From assembly GCF_017356245.1 (NCBI RefSeq), contig NZ_JAFMZZ010000001.1, forward strand, positions 2,588,695-2,652,694: a DNA stretch of 64,000 nucleotides, read 5' to 3'. Origin of the DNA: Bordetella petrii. Lineage in GTDB: Bacteria > Pseudomonadota > Gammaproteobacteria > Burkholderiales > Burkholderiaceae_B. Numbering within the stretch: position 1 is the first letter of the stretch; the number at the start of each line of letters is the position of its first letter. The notes beneath the pieces were generated by a model. That model had not been told where the DNA came from. It searched no databases and saw nothing but the letters and a program-made list of their open reading frames with translations. Positions 8,605 through 16,514 of the stretch are shown one piece after another. Made by a program: the position numbers and the translations under genes.

Positions 8605-9080
8605 TACAGCACCCCCAGCAGGTGGACATCGACGCGCAGCGTGGTGCCCGCCAGAGGATGGTTGAAGTCGAACAAGGCCCATTCGGGCTCGATTTGCTTC
8701 AGCACGCCCGAATAGCGCGCCCCGTTGGGCGCGGTGAACTCGACCAGGTCGCCGGGCTCGAAGGTGGCGTCGGCGCCGGCGTGTTCGGCCAGCATGGCGC
8801 GAGTGACTTTCTGGATGAGCTCGGGATTGCGGTCGCCATAGGCCTGGGCCGGTTCGAGGGTGGCGCTGAAGTGCTCGCCTTCGGTGTGGCCCAGCAGCGC
8901 GGCTTCGAGGCCGGGCGCCCATTGCCCCTGCCCCATTTGCAGCGTGGCGGGACGGCCGTCGAAGGTATCGGCGAAGACCGAGCCCTGTGCGGGGCCGGAG
9001 GCCAGCGCGATGCGATAGTGCAGAGTCAGGTAGGAATCGGCGCGGACGGGGGTGGCGGCCTGTTCGGCGGTGCTGCTCAA
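8604..9080 (-). CDS. fkpB: FKBP-type peptidyl-prolyl isomerase, SlpA/FkpB type
   Basis: Cytosolic proline isomerase and chaperone of 158 residues. It has the split FKBP fold with an inserted-in-flap (IF) chaperone domain: [11 protein letters not shown], then [19 protein letters not shown] and [19 protein letters not shown], with the IF domain in the middle and return to the FKBP core at [16 protein letters not shown]. No signal peptide. It is first in a leftward unit with ispH (1-base overlap). The start at 9080 leaves a short Ala/Pro-rich leader before the domain, acceptable for the family. Confidence 0.88.
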   Translation of the reverse strand: MSSTAEQAATPVRADSYLTLHYRIALASGPAQGSVFADTFDGRPATLQMGQGQWAPGLEAALLGHTEGEHFSATLEPAQAYGDRNPELIQKVTRAMLAEHAGADATFEPGDLVEFTAPNGARYSGVLKQIEPEWALFDFNHPLAGTTLRVDVHLLGVL

Positions 9081-9264
9081 GATGGTTCACCGTAAAAAAA
9101 GTGGCGGTAGCCCCTGATTTTAGAACGTCTTGGCCGGCGCCGGCGGAAGCGCCCGCCCGGCCCCTGCCCTGCGTACAACTGCATATGGGCAAAACCATTC
9201 ACAGGCGCGCCGCCGGCAACCCGCCTGCGGCATCGTTGATGGCCCGCCATTTCCACGCCGCCCC

Positions 9265-9942
9265 ATGCCGCTGCCCGAAGACCTGCCGCCCCATGAACGC
9301 CCCCGCGAACGCCTGCTGCGCCACGGCCCGGCCTCCCTGCGCGACGCCGAGCTGTTGGCTCTGGCCCTGCGCACCGGCACGCGGGGCCGCACGGCCATCG
9401 ATATGGGCAGCCAGTTGCTGCACCGCTACGGCGGCCTGCGCGGCCTGTTCGCCGCTTCGCCCCAGGAACTGATGTCCCTGCCCGGGCTGGGCGCGGCCAA
9501 GGCCGGCTCGCTGGCGGCCATTCTGGAACTGGCGCGCCGCGCGGCCGAAGAGCAACTGATGCGGCTGCACAAGCTGTCCGAACCCGGTAGCGTCAAGCGC
9601 TACTTCAAGACCGCCCTGGCGCACCGCGCCGTGGAGCACTGCCTGGCGCTGTACCTGGACAACCAGCTCAACCTGATCGCCAGCGGCGAACTGGCGCGCG
9701 GCACCCTGGCCCAGGCCTCGGTGTACCCGCGCGAAGTCGTGCGCGAGGCCCTGCGCCACCATGCGGGGGCCCTGATCCTGGCCCACAACCACCCGTCGGG
9801 CACGGCGCAGCCCAGCCAGGCCGACCGCGATTTCAGCCGCCACATGAAGCAGGCGCTGGCGCTGGTGGACATCCGGCTGGTCGACCATCTGATCGTGGCC
9901 GGCGACACGGTGGTGTCCATGGCCGAACTGGGCATGCTGTAG
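9265..9942 (+). CDS. radC: RadC-family JAMM/MPN domain protein
   Basis: 225-residue RadC protein. An N-terminal helix-hairpin-helix-like region (RERLLRHGPASLRDAELLAL, then LMSLPGLGAAKA) is followed by the JAB/MPN metalloprotease-like domain with the complete zinc motif LILAHNHPSGTAQPSQAD. Despite the old name, a role in DNA repair is doubtful; the biochemical function of the family is unsettled. I start at ATG 9265 (MPLPEDLPPHERPRERL), where family similarity begins; a frame extending up to 9130 is Ala/Arg-rich and has no ribosome-binding site. Confidence 0.9.
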   Translation: MPLPEDLPPHERPRERLLRHGPASLRDAELLALALRTGTRGRTAIDMGSQLLHRYGGLRGLFAASPQELMSLPGLGAAKAGSLAAILELARRAAEEQLMRLHKLSEPGSVKRYFKTALAHRAVEHCLALYLDNQLNLIASGELARGTLAQASVYPREVVREALRHHAGALILAHNHPSGTAQPSQADRDFSRHMKQALALVDIRLVDHLIVAGDTVVSMAELGML

Positions 9943-10026
9943 CGCCGCGCGCCGGTCAGCAGGCCGGCGGCAATTTCGTTAGACTGGATGCCCGAACCGA
10001 CCAACCGCCGCCCGGCCGCCCTATCC

Positions 10027-10656
10027 ATGAAGCGCCTGTGGGATATTTCTCCGCCGGTATCGGCCGCGTCGCCGGTGTTTCCGGGCGACACGCCGTACCA
10101 GCAGCACTGGAAATGGTCGCTGACGCCGGAATGCCCGGTCAATGTCAGTGAAATCCGCCTGTCGCCGCACATCGGCGCGCATGCCGATGCGCCGCTGCAC
10201 TATTGCAACGGCGCGGCCGCCATCGGCGCGGTGCCGCTGGAACCCTTTCTTGGCCCGTGCCGGGTCATCCATGCCCTGGACTGCGGGCCGCTGATCCTGC
10301 CCGAACATCTGCGGCACGCGGCCGCCGGGCTGCCGCCGCGCGTGCTGGTGCGCACCGCCCGGCATGCCGCGCTGGACTGGTGGACCGACGATTTCAGCGC
10401 CTACGCGCCGCACACCATCGAATGGCTGGCCGAGCGCGGCGTCATGCTGATCGGACTGGACACGCCCAGCATCGACCCCGCATCGAGCAAGACCCTGGAC
10501 AGCCACCACGTCATCCTGCGGCGCGACATGCGCGTACTGGAAAACCTGCTGCTCGATGACGTCGCCGAAGGCGACTACGAACTGATCGCCCTTCCGCTGG
10601 CGCTGGCCCAGGCCGATGCCAGCCCGGTGCGCGCCGTTCTGCGCGAACTGGGCTGA
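10027..10656 (+). CDS. kynB: Kynurenine formamidase KynB
   Basis: Zinc-dependent cyclase-fold hydrolase that converts N-formylkynurenine to kynurenine in aerobic tryptophan breakdown. The product is 209 residues, the family length. It starts [11 protein letters not shown] and carries the metal-binding signature [14 protein letters not shown] and the later [11 protein letters not shown] and HHVILRRDM segments. ATG at 10027 matches the family start; an upstream Met at 9988 has no support. It is followed 58 bp on by kynA, so the pair performs the first two steps in one operon; kynU (kynureninase) is not seen in the window. Confidence 0.92.
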   Translation: MKRLWDISPPVSAASPVFPGDTPYQQHWKWSLTPECPVNVSEIRLSPHIGAHADAPLHYCNGAAAIGAVPLEPFLGPCRVIHALDCGPLILPEHLRHAAAGLPPRVLVRTARHAALDWWTDDFSAYAPHTIEWLAERGVMLIGLDTPSIDPASSKTLDSHHVILRRDMRVLENLLLDDVAEGDYELIALPLALAQADASPVRAVLRELG

Positions 10657-10714
10657 TCCGCCCAAACCGGGCCGCCGCCTGCGCGGCGGCCACCCGCTAT
10701 CAGGCACACCGTCG

Positions 10715-11563
10715 ATGAATACCCCCGAACTCCCCGAAGACATTGTCCGCGACGAAAAGGCGCAGCTCGATTACGCCCGGGACATGACCTACGGCGACTA
10801 CCTGCACCTGGATGAACTGCTGGGCGCCCAGCATCCGCTGTCGCCCGAACACAACGAAATGCTGTTCATCGTGCAGCACCAGACCAGCGAGCTGTGGATG
10901 AAGCTGATGCTGCACGAACTGCGCGCCGCCATCGCCAATGTGGCGCAGGACCGGCTGCCGCCGGCCTTCAAGATGCTGGCGCGCGTAAGCAAGATCATGG
11001 AGCAACTGGTGCACGCCTGGGACGTGCTGGCCACCATGACGCCGCCCGAGTATTCGGCGCTGCGCCCGTACCTGGCGCACTCCAGCGGCTTCCAGAGCTA
11101 CCAGTACCGCCAGATCGAGTTCCTGCTGGGCAACAAGAATGCCGCCATGCTCAAGCCGCACGCGCACCGCGCCGACCTGCTGGCTTCAGTACAGGCCGCC
11201 TTCCAGGCGCCCTCGCTGTACGACGAATCGCTGCGCCTGCTGGCGCGCAACGGCCTGGACGTGCCGGCCGGCCACCTGGACCGCGACTGGACCCGGCCCT
11301 ACCAGGCCGATCCGGCCGTCGAGGCGGCCTGGCTGGCCGTCTACCGCCAGCCGGAGCGCTACTGGGACCTGTACCAGCTGGGCGAAAAGCTCACCGACCT
11401 GGAAGACGCCTTCCGGCTGTGGCGCTTCCGGCACGTGACGACGGTGGAACGCATCATCGGCTTCAAGCGCGGCACCGGCGGCACGTCCGGTGTCGCCTAC
11501 CTGCGCAAGATGCTCGACGTGGTGCTGTTTCCGGAAATCTGGGCGCTGCGCACCGACCTGTAG
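10715..11563 (+). CDS. kynA: Tryptophan 2,3-dioxygenase KynA
   Basis: Heme enzyme that opens the indole ring of L-tryptophan to N-formylkynurenine. The product is 282 residues. Characteristic segments are [39 protein letters not shown] (substrate region), the [18 protein letters not shown] block, and [20 protein letters not shown] with the proximal heme His. ATG 10715 begins [11 protein letters not shown], the usual start. It is downstream of kynB in the same direction. Heme and oxygen dependence are family knowledge; regulation is not evident from the sequence. Confidence 0.95.
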   Translation: MNTPELPEDIVRDEKAQLDYARDMTYGDYLHLDELLGAQHPLSPEHNEMLFIVQHQTSELWMKLMLHELRAAIANVAQDRLPPAFKMLARVSKIMEQLVHAWDVLATMTPPEYSALRPYLAHSSGFQSYQYRQIEFLLGNKNAAMLKPHAHRADLLASVQAAFQAPSLYDESLRLLARNGLDVPAGHLDRDWTRPYQADPAVEAAWLAVYRQPERYWDLYQLGEKLTDLEDAFRLWRFRHVTTVERIIGFKRGTGGTSGVAYLRKMLDVVLFPEIWALRTDL

Positions 11564-11600
11564 GCCCCGAGGCCGCCGGGGCCTGCCCGGCGGGCGGCCC

Positions 11601-11628
11601 TGGCAAAAAGGTAAAACCATGCTAGAAT
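11601..11628 (+). promoter_or_regulatory. Putative promoter of rpmE
   Basis: TGGCAA (11601-11606) and TAGAAT (11623-11628) are spaced 16 bp apart. The -10 box is good, the -35 box weak. It would give a leader of about 110 nt before the rpmE start. Confidence 0.4.
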
Positions 11629-11657
11629 GCGGGGTTACTTCCTGGATACGTGGCTGC

Positions 11658-11692
11658 CAGATCCACCGCAACGGCGTTGCAAGACGGATCTG
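11658..11692 (+). promoter_or_regulatory. Hairpin in the 5' leader of rpmE (candidate L31 control element)
   Basis: Outer stem CAGATCC (11658-11664) / GGATCTG (11686-11692) encloses an inner stem GCAAC (11668-11672) / GTTGC (11676-11680) with loop GGC. The two asymmetric internal strands are ACC and AAGAC. It lies between the putative promoter and the rpmE start. Leaders of L31 genes in other bacterial groups are known to fold into control elements; whether this one binds L31 is inference. Confidence 0.45.
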
Positions 11693-11745
11693 TTTGGCTG
11701 GCGACCCGCAAACCCCCGGCCAGACCGGAAGAACCGGAATTCATC

Positions 11746-12012
11746 ATGAAAGAAGGCATTCACCCCGAATACCGCGAAGTGGTGTTCATGGACGTGCAAA
11801 CGGGCAACAAGTTCGTGACGCGCTCCACCATCAACACGCGCGAAACCATCGATATCGACGGCAAGAGCTACCCGCTGTTCAAGTGCGACGTCACGTCCGA
11901 ATCGCACCCGTTCTACACGGGCGCCCAGACCCGCATCGTCGAAACCGGCCGCGTTGAAAAATTCCGCGCCCGCTTCGCCCGTACGGCCGGCACGGTCAAA
12001 TCGGCGTCGTAA
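11746..12012 (+). CDS. rpmE2: 50S ribosomal protein L31 type B
   Basis: Large-subunit ribosomal protein of 88 residues. It is the type B (zinc-free) form: it begins [20 protein letters not shown] and lacks the CxxC pair of the zinc-binding type A protein, keeping only one Cys ([16 protein letters not shown]). In many bacteria type B forms replace type A under zinc limitation; here no second L31 gene is in view, so it may be the only one. ATG 11746 matches the family start. It has its own promoter candidate, a structured leader and a strong terminator. Confidence 0.95.
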   Translation: MKEGIHPEYREVVFMDVQTGNKFVTRSTINTRETIDIDGKSYPLFKCDVTSESHPFYTGAQTRIVETGRVEKFRARFARTAGTVKSAS

Positions 12013-12036
12013 ACTTGCTCCTCGGCGAGGCGCAGC

Positions 12037-12066
12037 AAAAAAGCAGCCTTCGGGCTGCTTTTTTTT
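12037..12066 (+). terminator. Rho-independent terminator of rpmE
   Basis: A-run, stem AGCAGCC / GGCTGCT with a TTCG tetraloop, and a run of eight T (to 12066). The stop codon of rpmE is about 25 nt upstream. Confidence 0.92.
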
Positions 12067-12132
12067 CCGCGCCGGCCCCATCCCTCCCCGTTTCAGGGCC
12101 CCTGGCCCGCGCTGCTCGGTTACATTAGCCAC

Positions 12133-13863
12133 GTGCCTTCTACCACGCGCTCCACCCCGGCCCGGCTGACCATCTCGGCCACCGCCAAATTGCCCCGTCT
12201 GGTGCTGCTGGGGCTGTCGCTGGCCTACATCCTGGCCGGCCTGTTCATGCGCGACCCCTGGAAGACCGATGATGCGGTCGGCCTGGCCACGATGATCACG
12301 GCGGTGCGCGAAGGCGGCGTGACCTGGCTGCTGCCGCAGGTGGGGCAACTGGCGTTTGCCGAAGAAGGCCCGCTGATCACCTGGGCCGGCGCGCTGTGCA
12401 TGTGGCTGTTCGGGCCGCTGATCGGCGACATTCCCGCCGGGCGGCTGCCGAATCTGGTGTGGTTCGGCATTACCACCGTCAGCGTCTGGTACGGCACATA
12501 CCTGGTGGGCCGGCGCGCCGAGGCCCAGCCGCTGGCCCTGCCGTTCGGCGGCGAACCGGCGGCGCGCGACTATGGCCGCATGCTGGCCGACGCCGCGCTG
12601 CTGCTGCTGCTGGCCACGGTGGGCATTCTGCAGCGCACCCACGAAACCTCGGTCGTGCCGGCGATCATGGCATGGCAGGCGCTGGCGTTTTATTCGCTGG
12701 CGCGCACGCTCGACCGTCCGGCCACCGGCGCGGCCACGCTGGGCTTCGCCCTGGCCGCCAGCTTCCTGACACGCGGCTGGGTCGGCGCACTGCCCATCAT
12801 GCTGGGGGCCGCGCTGGCGTTCCACCCGCGCAGCGTGCTGTGGGCGCGGCGCCGCTGGCTGCCGCTGGCCGCGGGCGTGGCCGCGGTGCTGATGCTGGCC
12901 TGGTGGATACCCGCCACCCAGGGCAGCGACTACTGGATCAGCAACTGGAAAACCTGGAACGCAGCCTCGTTCGACTGGCCCAACCTGGCCGACACCGCGC
13001 GCACGCTGCGCGACCTGCCCTGGTACCTGTGGCCCACCTGGCCGCTGGCCCTGCTGGCCGTATGGCGCTGGCGCGACTGGCTGTATGCGCCGCATATCTG
13101 GCTGCCGCTGGGGCTGGCGGTCTTTGCCGCCGCGCAACTGTTCTTCCTGGAAGAGCCCACCGATTCCGAATTCATCCTGCTGGCGGTGCCCTGCTCCATC
13201 CTGGCCGCCTTCTCGCTGCCTACCCTGCGGCGCGGCGTGGTCAACACCCTGGACTGGTTCGCGGTCATGTGCTTTTCACTGACCGTCGCCACCGCCTGGC
13301 TGGGCTGGGTGGCCCTGCATTTCGGCTGGCCGGCGCAGATTTCCCGCAACATCGCGCGCCAGACCTCGGGCTACGAGCCGGTGATTTCCTGGCTGGCGTT
13401 CGCCCTGGCCGTGCTGGTTACCGCGGCCTGGGTGGTGCTGGTGGCGTGGCGCCTGCGCTCGCACCCGTCCGCGCTGTGGCGCGGCACGGTCCTGTCGGCC
13501 AGCGGCCTGACCGCCACCTGGATACTGCTGGTGCTGCTTTGGCAGCCCGCCGTCGATTACGCGCGCAGCTATCGCGTCATGTCGGGCGAACTGGCGGCCG
13601 CGCTGGCCCAGTACCGGCAGCCGGGCGAATGCGTGCGCGGGCTGAGCGTGGGCAGCGGCCAGCGCGCGTCGCTGTTGATCTTCGACAACCTGACGCTCAG
13701 CTACGACTCGAAATGCCCCCTGGTATTGCAGCAGACCACCCGCGAACGCCTGCGCGACGGCGAGGCCGCCTATAGCGAAGGCGTGCAGGAATTGTGGCGC
13801 GGCGGCCGCCGCGCCGACCGGCACGAGATCTTCCGGCTGCTGCGCATCAAGCCGGCGCAATGA
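12133..13863 (+). CDS. GT39/ArnT-like membrane glycosyltransferase
   Basis: A 576-residue polytopic membrane protein resembling the ArnT/PMT (GT39) family, which moves sugars from lipid carriers onto lipid A or proteins on the periplasmic side. It has a first membrane segment (LVLLGLSLAYILAGLFM), followed by RDPWKTDDAVGLATM, an acidic loop in the position of the catalytic Asp-Glu, then about ten more hydrophobic segments and a periplasmic C-terminal domain from about residue 470. The start is GTG 12133. The last codon overlaps the start of the MATE gene (ATGA at 13860-13863), so the two are translationally coupled. The substrate is unknown. Confidence 0.75.
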   Translation: MPSTTRSTPARLTISATAKLPRLVLLGLSLAYILAGLFMRDPWKTDDAVGLATMITAVREGGVTWLLPQVGQLAFAEEGPLITWAGALCMWLFGPLIGDIPAGRLPNLVWFGITTVSVWYGTYLVGRRAEAQPLALPFGGEPAARDYGRMLADAALLLLLATVGILQRTHETSVVPAIMAWQALAFYSLARTLDRPATGAATLGFALAASFLTRGWVGALPIMLGAALAFHPRSVLWARRRWLPLAAGVAAVLMLAWWIPATQGSDYWISNWKTWNAASFDWPNLADTARTLRDLPWYLWPTWPLALLAVWRWRDWLYAPHIWLPLGLAVFAAAQLFFLEEPTDSEFILLAVPCSILAAFSLPTLRRGVVNTLDWFAVMCFSLTVATAWLGWVALHFGWPAQISRNIARQTSGYEPVISWLAFALAVLVTAAWVVLVAWRLRSHPSALWRGTVLSASGLTATWILLVLLWQPAVDYARSYRVMSGELAAALAQYRQPGECVRGLSVGSGQRASLLIFDNLTLSYDSKCPLVLQQTTRERLRDGEAAYSEGVQELWRGGRRADRHEIFRLLRIKPAQ

Positions 13864-15269
13864 CCCTCCCCGCCCCTTCTGCGCGCGGCTTCGGCGCCGC
13901 GATGCTGGGCATCGCCCGGCAGGCCTGGCCGGTGCTGGTCAGCCAGTGGGCCGGCATCGCGTTCGGCGTGCTCGACACCGCCATGACCGGCCACGCCAGC
14001 GCGGCCGATCTGGCCGCCATGTCGCTGTCCATGTCCGTGTACATCACGATCTTCGTGGGCCTGATGGGCGTGGTGCATGCCCTGATTCCCATCCTGGCCC
14101 AGCATTTTGGCGCCGGCCGCCTGGACGAGGTGGGGCGCACCTGGGGCCAGGGCGTGTGGCTGGCGCTGGGCCTTGCGGTAGTGGGCGCGGTGCTGATGAT
14201 GTTTCCGGACGTCTGGCTGTCGCTGTCAGGCGATGTGGCTCCGGAAGTGCGCGAGCGGGTCACCGGCTATCTGCGCGCCCTGGCGCTGGCGCTGCCGGCC
14301 GCGCTGGTGTTTCGCACCATCTACGCGCTGGGCACCGCGGTGTCGCGTCCCAAGGTGGTAATGACCATCAACCTGGCCGGCGTGGGTTTCAAGGCTTTTT
14401 TCAACTGGCTGCTGATCTATGGCCACTTCGGCCTGCCCGCCCTGGGCGCGGCCGGCGCCGGGCTGGCCACCGCCATCGTGTTCTGGGCCGGCCTGATGGT
14501 CGGCCTGTGGTTCATTACGCACGACCGCTATTTCCGCCGCTTCGGCCTGAGGCTGGGGCGCCCGTCATGGCAGGTGCAGAAAGAACTGCTGCGGCTGGGC
14601 GTGCCGATGGGCGGCTCGTACCTGGTGGAAGTGTCCGCCTTCACTTTCATGGCCCTGCTGGTGGCGCGCGAAGGTACCTACGTCAGCGGCGGCCACCAGA
14701 TCATGTCGAACCTGGCTGCCCTGTGCTACATGATGCCGATGGCGCTGGGCGTGGCCACGGCCTCGCTGACAGCCCAGGCCATCGGCGCGGGCCAGTATGG
14801 CGTGGCGCAGCGCACCGGCATGGCGGGCATGGCGCTGGGCCTGCTGGGCGCGCTGCTGACCGCGGCGGCGCTGCTGGCCGGCCGCCCGCTGATCCTGGCG
14901 GCCTATACCGACGATGCGCGGGTGGCGGCGGTGGCCGGCGCGCTGCTGGCCATGATCCCGCTGTTCCACTTGTGCGATTCGATGCAATGCATCAATTCGT
15001 ACGTGCTGCGCGCCTATAAAGTGGCCGTGGTGCCGCTGCTGCTGCAGATCGTGGCGCTGGCCGGCGTGGGCCTGCTGGGCGGCTGGTGGCTGGGTTTCGG
15101 CCCCGGCCGCGGCGGGCTGGACTGGCTGCGCATGCTGGTGATTCCGGACTCACCCGTGGGCGCCGGCACCATGTGGCTGATGGCCATGATCGGCCTGGGG
15201 CTGTCGACCCTGCTGCTGCATGCGTGGTATTGGAAGATTGTGCGCGACTACCGCTTGCGGGGCCGCTGA
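13860..15269 (+). CDS. MATE-family (MOP superfamily) transporter
   Basis: A 469-residue membrane protein with twelve predicted hydrophobic segments. It shows the two-fold repeat of NorM-type MATE exporters (AWPVLVSQWAGIAFGVLDT in the first half, LRLGVPMGGSYLVEVSAFTF in the second). MATE proteins use Na+ or H+ gradients to expel cationic compounds. Coupling by ATGA overlap to a GT39-type glycosyltransferase is unusual for a drug pump and leaves open a role with a glycolipid or sugar-linked substrate. The 3' end overlaps a small convergent gene by 22 bp. Confidence 0.85.
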   Translation: MTLPAPSARGFGAAMLGIARQAWPVLVSQWAGIAFGVLDTAMTGHASAADLAAMSLSMSVYITIFVGLMGVVHALIPILAQHFGAGRLDEVGRTWGQGVWLALGLAVVGAVLMMFPDVWLSLSGDVAPEVRERVTGYLRALALALPAALVFRTIYALGTAVSRPKVVMTINLAGVGFKAFFNWLLIYGHFGLPALGAAGAGLATAIVFWAGLMVGLWFITHDRYFRRFGLRLGRPSWQVQKELLRLGVPMGGSYLVEVSAFTFMALLVAREGTYVSGGHQIMSNLAALCYMMPMALGVATASLTAQAIGAGQYGVAQRTGMAGMALGLLGALLTAAALLAGRPLILAAYTDDARVAAVAGALLAMIPLFHLCDSMQCINSYVLRAYKVAVVPLLLQIVALAGVGLLGGWWLGFGPGRGGLDWLRMLVIPDSPVGAGTMWLMAMIGLGLSTLLLHAWYWKIVRDYRLRGR

Positions 15270-15481
15270 CCGGCTTGCGCGACAACGCCTTCGGCCGCAC
15301 GGGCGGCTTCGGCGCTGCCAGACGAGGATTCGCGGGCGGCCGGCTCGCGGTCGCGCGTGAGGGTATGCGCTTCGCGCTGGCCGTCGGCCTCGCGCTGTTC
15401 GGCATGAACCGGGCCGCTGGCCAAGCCCAGGCACAACGCCGACGTGGAAAGAAAGGCGGCGATACGGGCGGGTGTGGTCAT
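15248..15481 (-). CDS. Small exported protein (unrecognised)
   Basis: A 77-residue protein that I cannot name. It starts at ATG 15481 with AGGAG 6 nt upstream, a strong ribosome-binding site. Residues 1-27 form a clear Sec signal peptide (MTTPARIAAFLSTSALCLGL, cleavage after VHA). The mature 50 residues are very hydrophilic, rich in Arg, Glu and Ala, with no Cys, and look disordered. Its end overlaps the 3' end of the MATE gene on the other strand by 22 bp. A 31-nt hairpin repeat lies about 135 bp upstream. Confidence 0.65.
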   Translation of the reverse strand: MTTPARIAAFLSTSALCLGLASGPVHAEQREADGQREAHTLTRDREPAARESSSGSAEAARAAEGVVAQAGQRPRKR

Positions 15482-15614
15482 GGGGTGCTCCTGAAACAAA
15501 CCGGACAGAATGCCCGGTTTTATTGGAAAGCATTCGCCCCGGAAGGTTCACCGGCACCGGAAAGTTTTGCGTGCGCTAACGGACGGTCATGATTGAGCGG
15601 GTGACTCAATATCC

Positions 15615-15645
15615 GGTGTCTGACACCCTGCGGGAGTCAGACACC
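15615..15645 (+). repeat. Dispersed 31-nt hairpin repeat, copy 1
   Basis: Perfect 10-bp arms GGTGTCTGAC / GTCAGACACC enclose a second stem CCC/GGG, with an A-A mismatch between the stems and loop TGC. Identical to copy 3. It lies between the TauE-type gene and the small exported-protein gene. A fragment GGTGTCTCGAC follows at 15655. Confidence 0.9.
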
Positions 15646-15668
15646 TAAGCTGCAGGTGTCTCGACGAT

Positions 15669-16451
15669 TCAGGCTTCGAAAATCAGCAGCAGCACGGTCG
15701 CGAACAGCATGGCCGCGAAGCAGGCGCGCAGCTTGCGCTCGGGCAGCCGGTAGGCCACGCGCACGCCCACCGGCACGAACAGCAGGCTGCCCGCCGCCAG
15801 CGGCAGGCCGATCCACCAATTGGCCTGGCCCGCCCAGCTGTAGGTGGCCAGGGCGATGGTCGAGCCCGGGATGATCATGGTCAGCGCCAGCGCCTGGGCC
15901 GAGGTCTGGGGCAGCCGGAACACAGAGGTCAGGATGGGCACCGCCATGATGGCCCCGCCCACGCCGAAGAACCCGCCCAGAGTGCCGCTGGCCACGCCCA
16001 GCAAGGCGGCGCGCCCGCACGTGAAGGCCGGCGCGGGACGTGCCGGCCGCGCCCGCCCCGCGCCGGCCGGGCGTGGCGGGCGCGCGATCTTGTAGACATA
16101 GAACACCGCCACGAAAAACAGGAACACCGCGAAGCTCAGGCGCAGCGTGCTCGACGGGATGCCCAGCGCCAATTGCGCGCCCACCCAGGTGAACAGCACG
16201 GCACCGATGGCGCCCGCGATGGCCGCCGGGCGGTCGATGCGGGTTTGCTGGTTGTACTTGCGCACCGCCATGACAATAGTGGGCAGCACCATGATCAGCG
16301 CCGTGCCCTGGGCCAGCTGCTGCGACATGTCCATCAGCAGCACCAGCGCGGGAATGGCGATCAGGCCGCCGCCGATGCCCAGCACCCCGCCCAGGAATCC
16401 GATCAACGCACCGCAAACCAGGCAGATGCCCGTGACGATCCACAGGCTCAT
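15669..16451 (-). CDS. TauE/SafE (TSUP) family membrane exporter
   Basis: A 260-residue integral membrane protein of the sulfite/organosulfonate exporter family. The duplicated signature is visible: LIGFLGGVLGIGGGLIAIPA near residues 17-36 and GTLGGFFGVGGAIMAVPI in the second half, each beside hydrophobic helices; about eight segments in total. The family moves sulfur compounds or small organic acids; the substrate cannot be read from sequence. It is 63 bp downstream of radA in the same direction and may be co-transcribed, but no functional link is evident. Confidence 0.85.
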   Translation of the reverse strand: MSLWIVTGICLVCGALIGFLGGVLGIGGGLIAIPALVLLMDMSQQLAQGTALIMVLPTIVMAVRKYNQQTRIDRPAAIAGAIGAVLFTWVGAQLALGIPSSTLRLSFAVFLFFVAVFYVYKIARPPRPAGAGRARPARPAPAFTCGRAALLGVASGTLGGFFGVGGAIMAVPILTSVFRLPQTSAQALALTMIIPGSTIALATYSWAGQANWWIGLPLAAGSLLFVPVGVRVAYRLPERKLRACFAAMLFATVLLLIFEA

Positions 16452-16514
16452 GCCTGATGCTCCTTGATGATGCTCATGTTCTGAAAACAGGTGCCCGGGG
16501 GTTCCTGGCGCCGC

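Noticed and set aside
15615..15670. CRISPR-like array suggested by the recurring 31-nt motif
   Set aside because: Copies are tens of kilobases apart, palindromic and without regular spacers; no cas genes are present.
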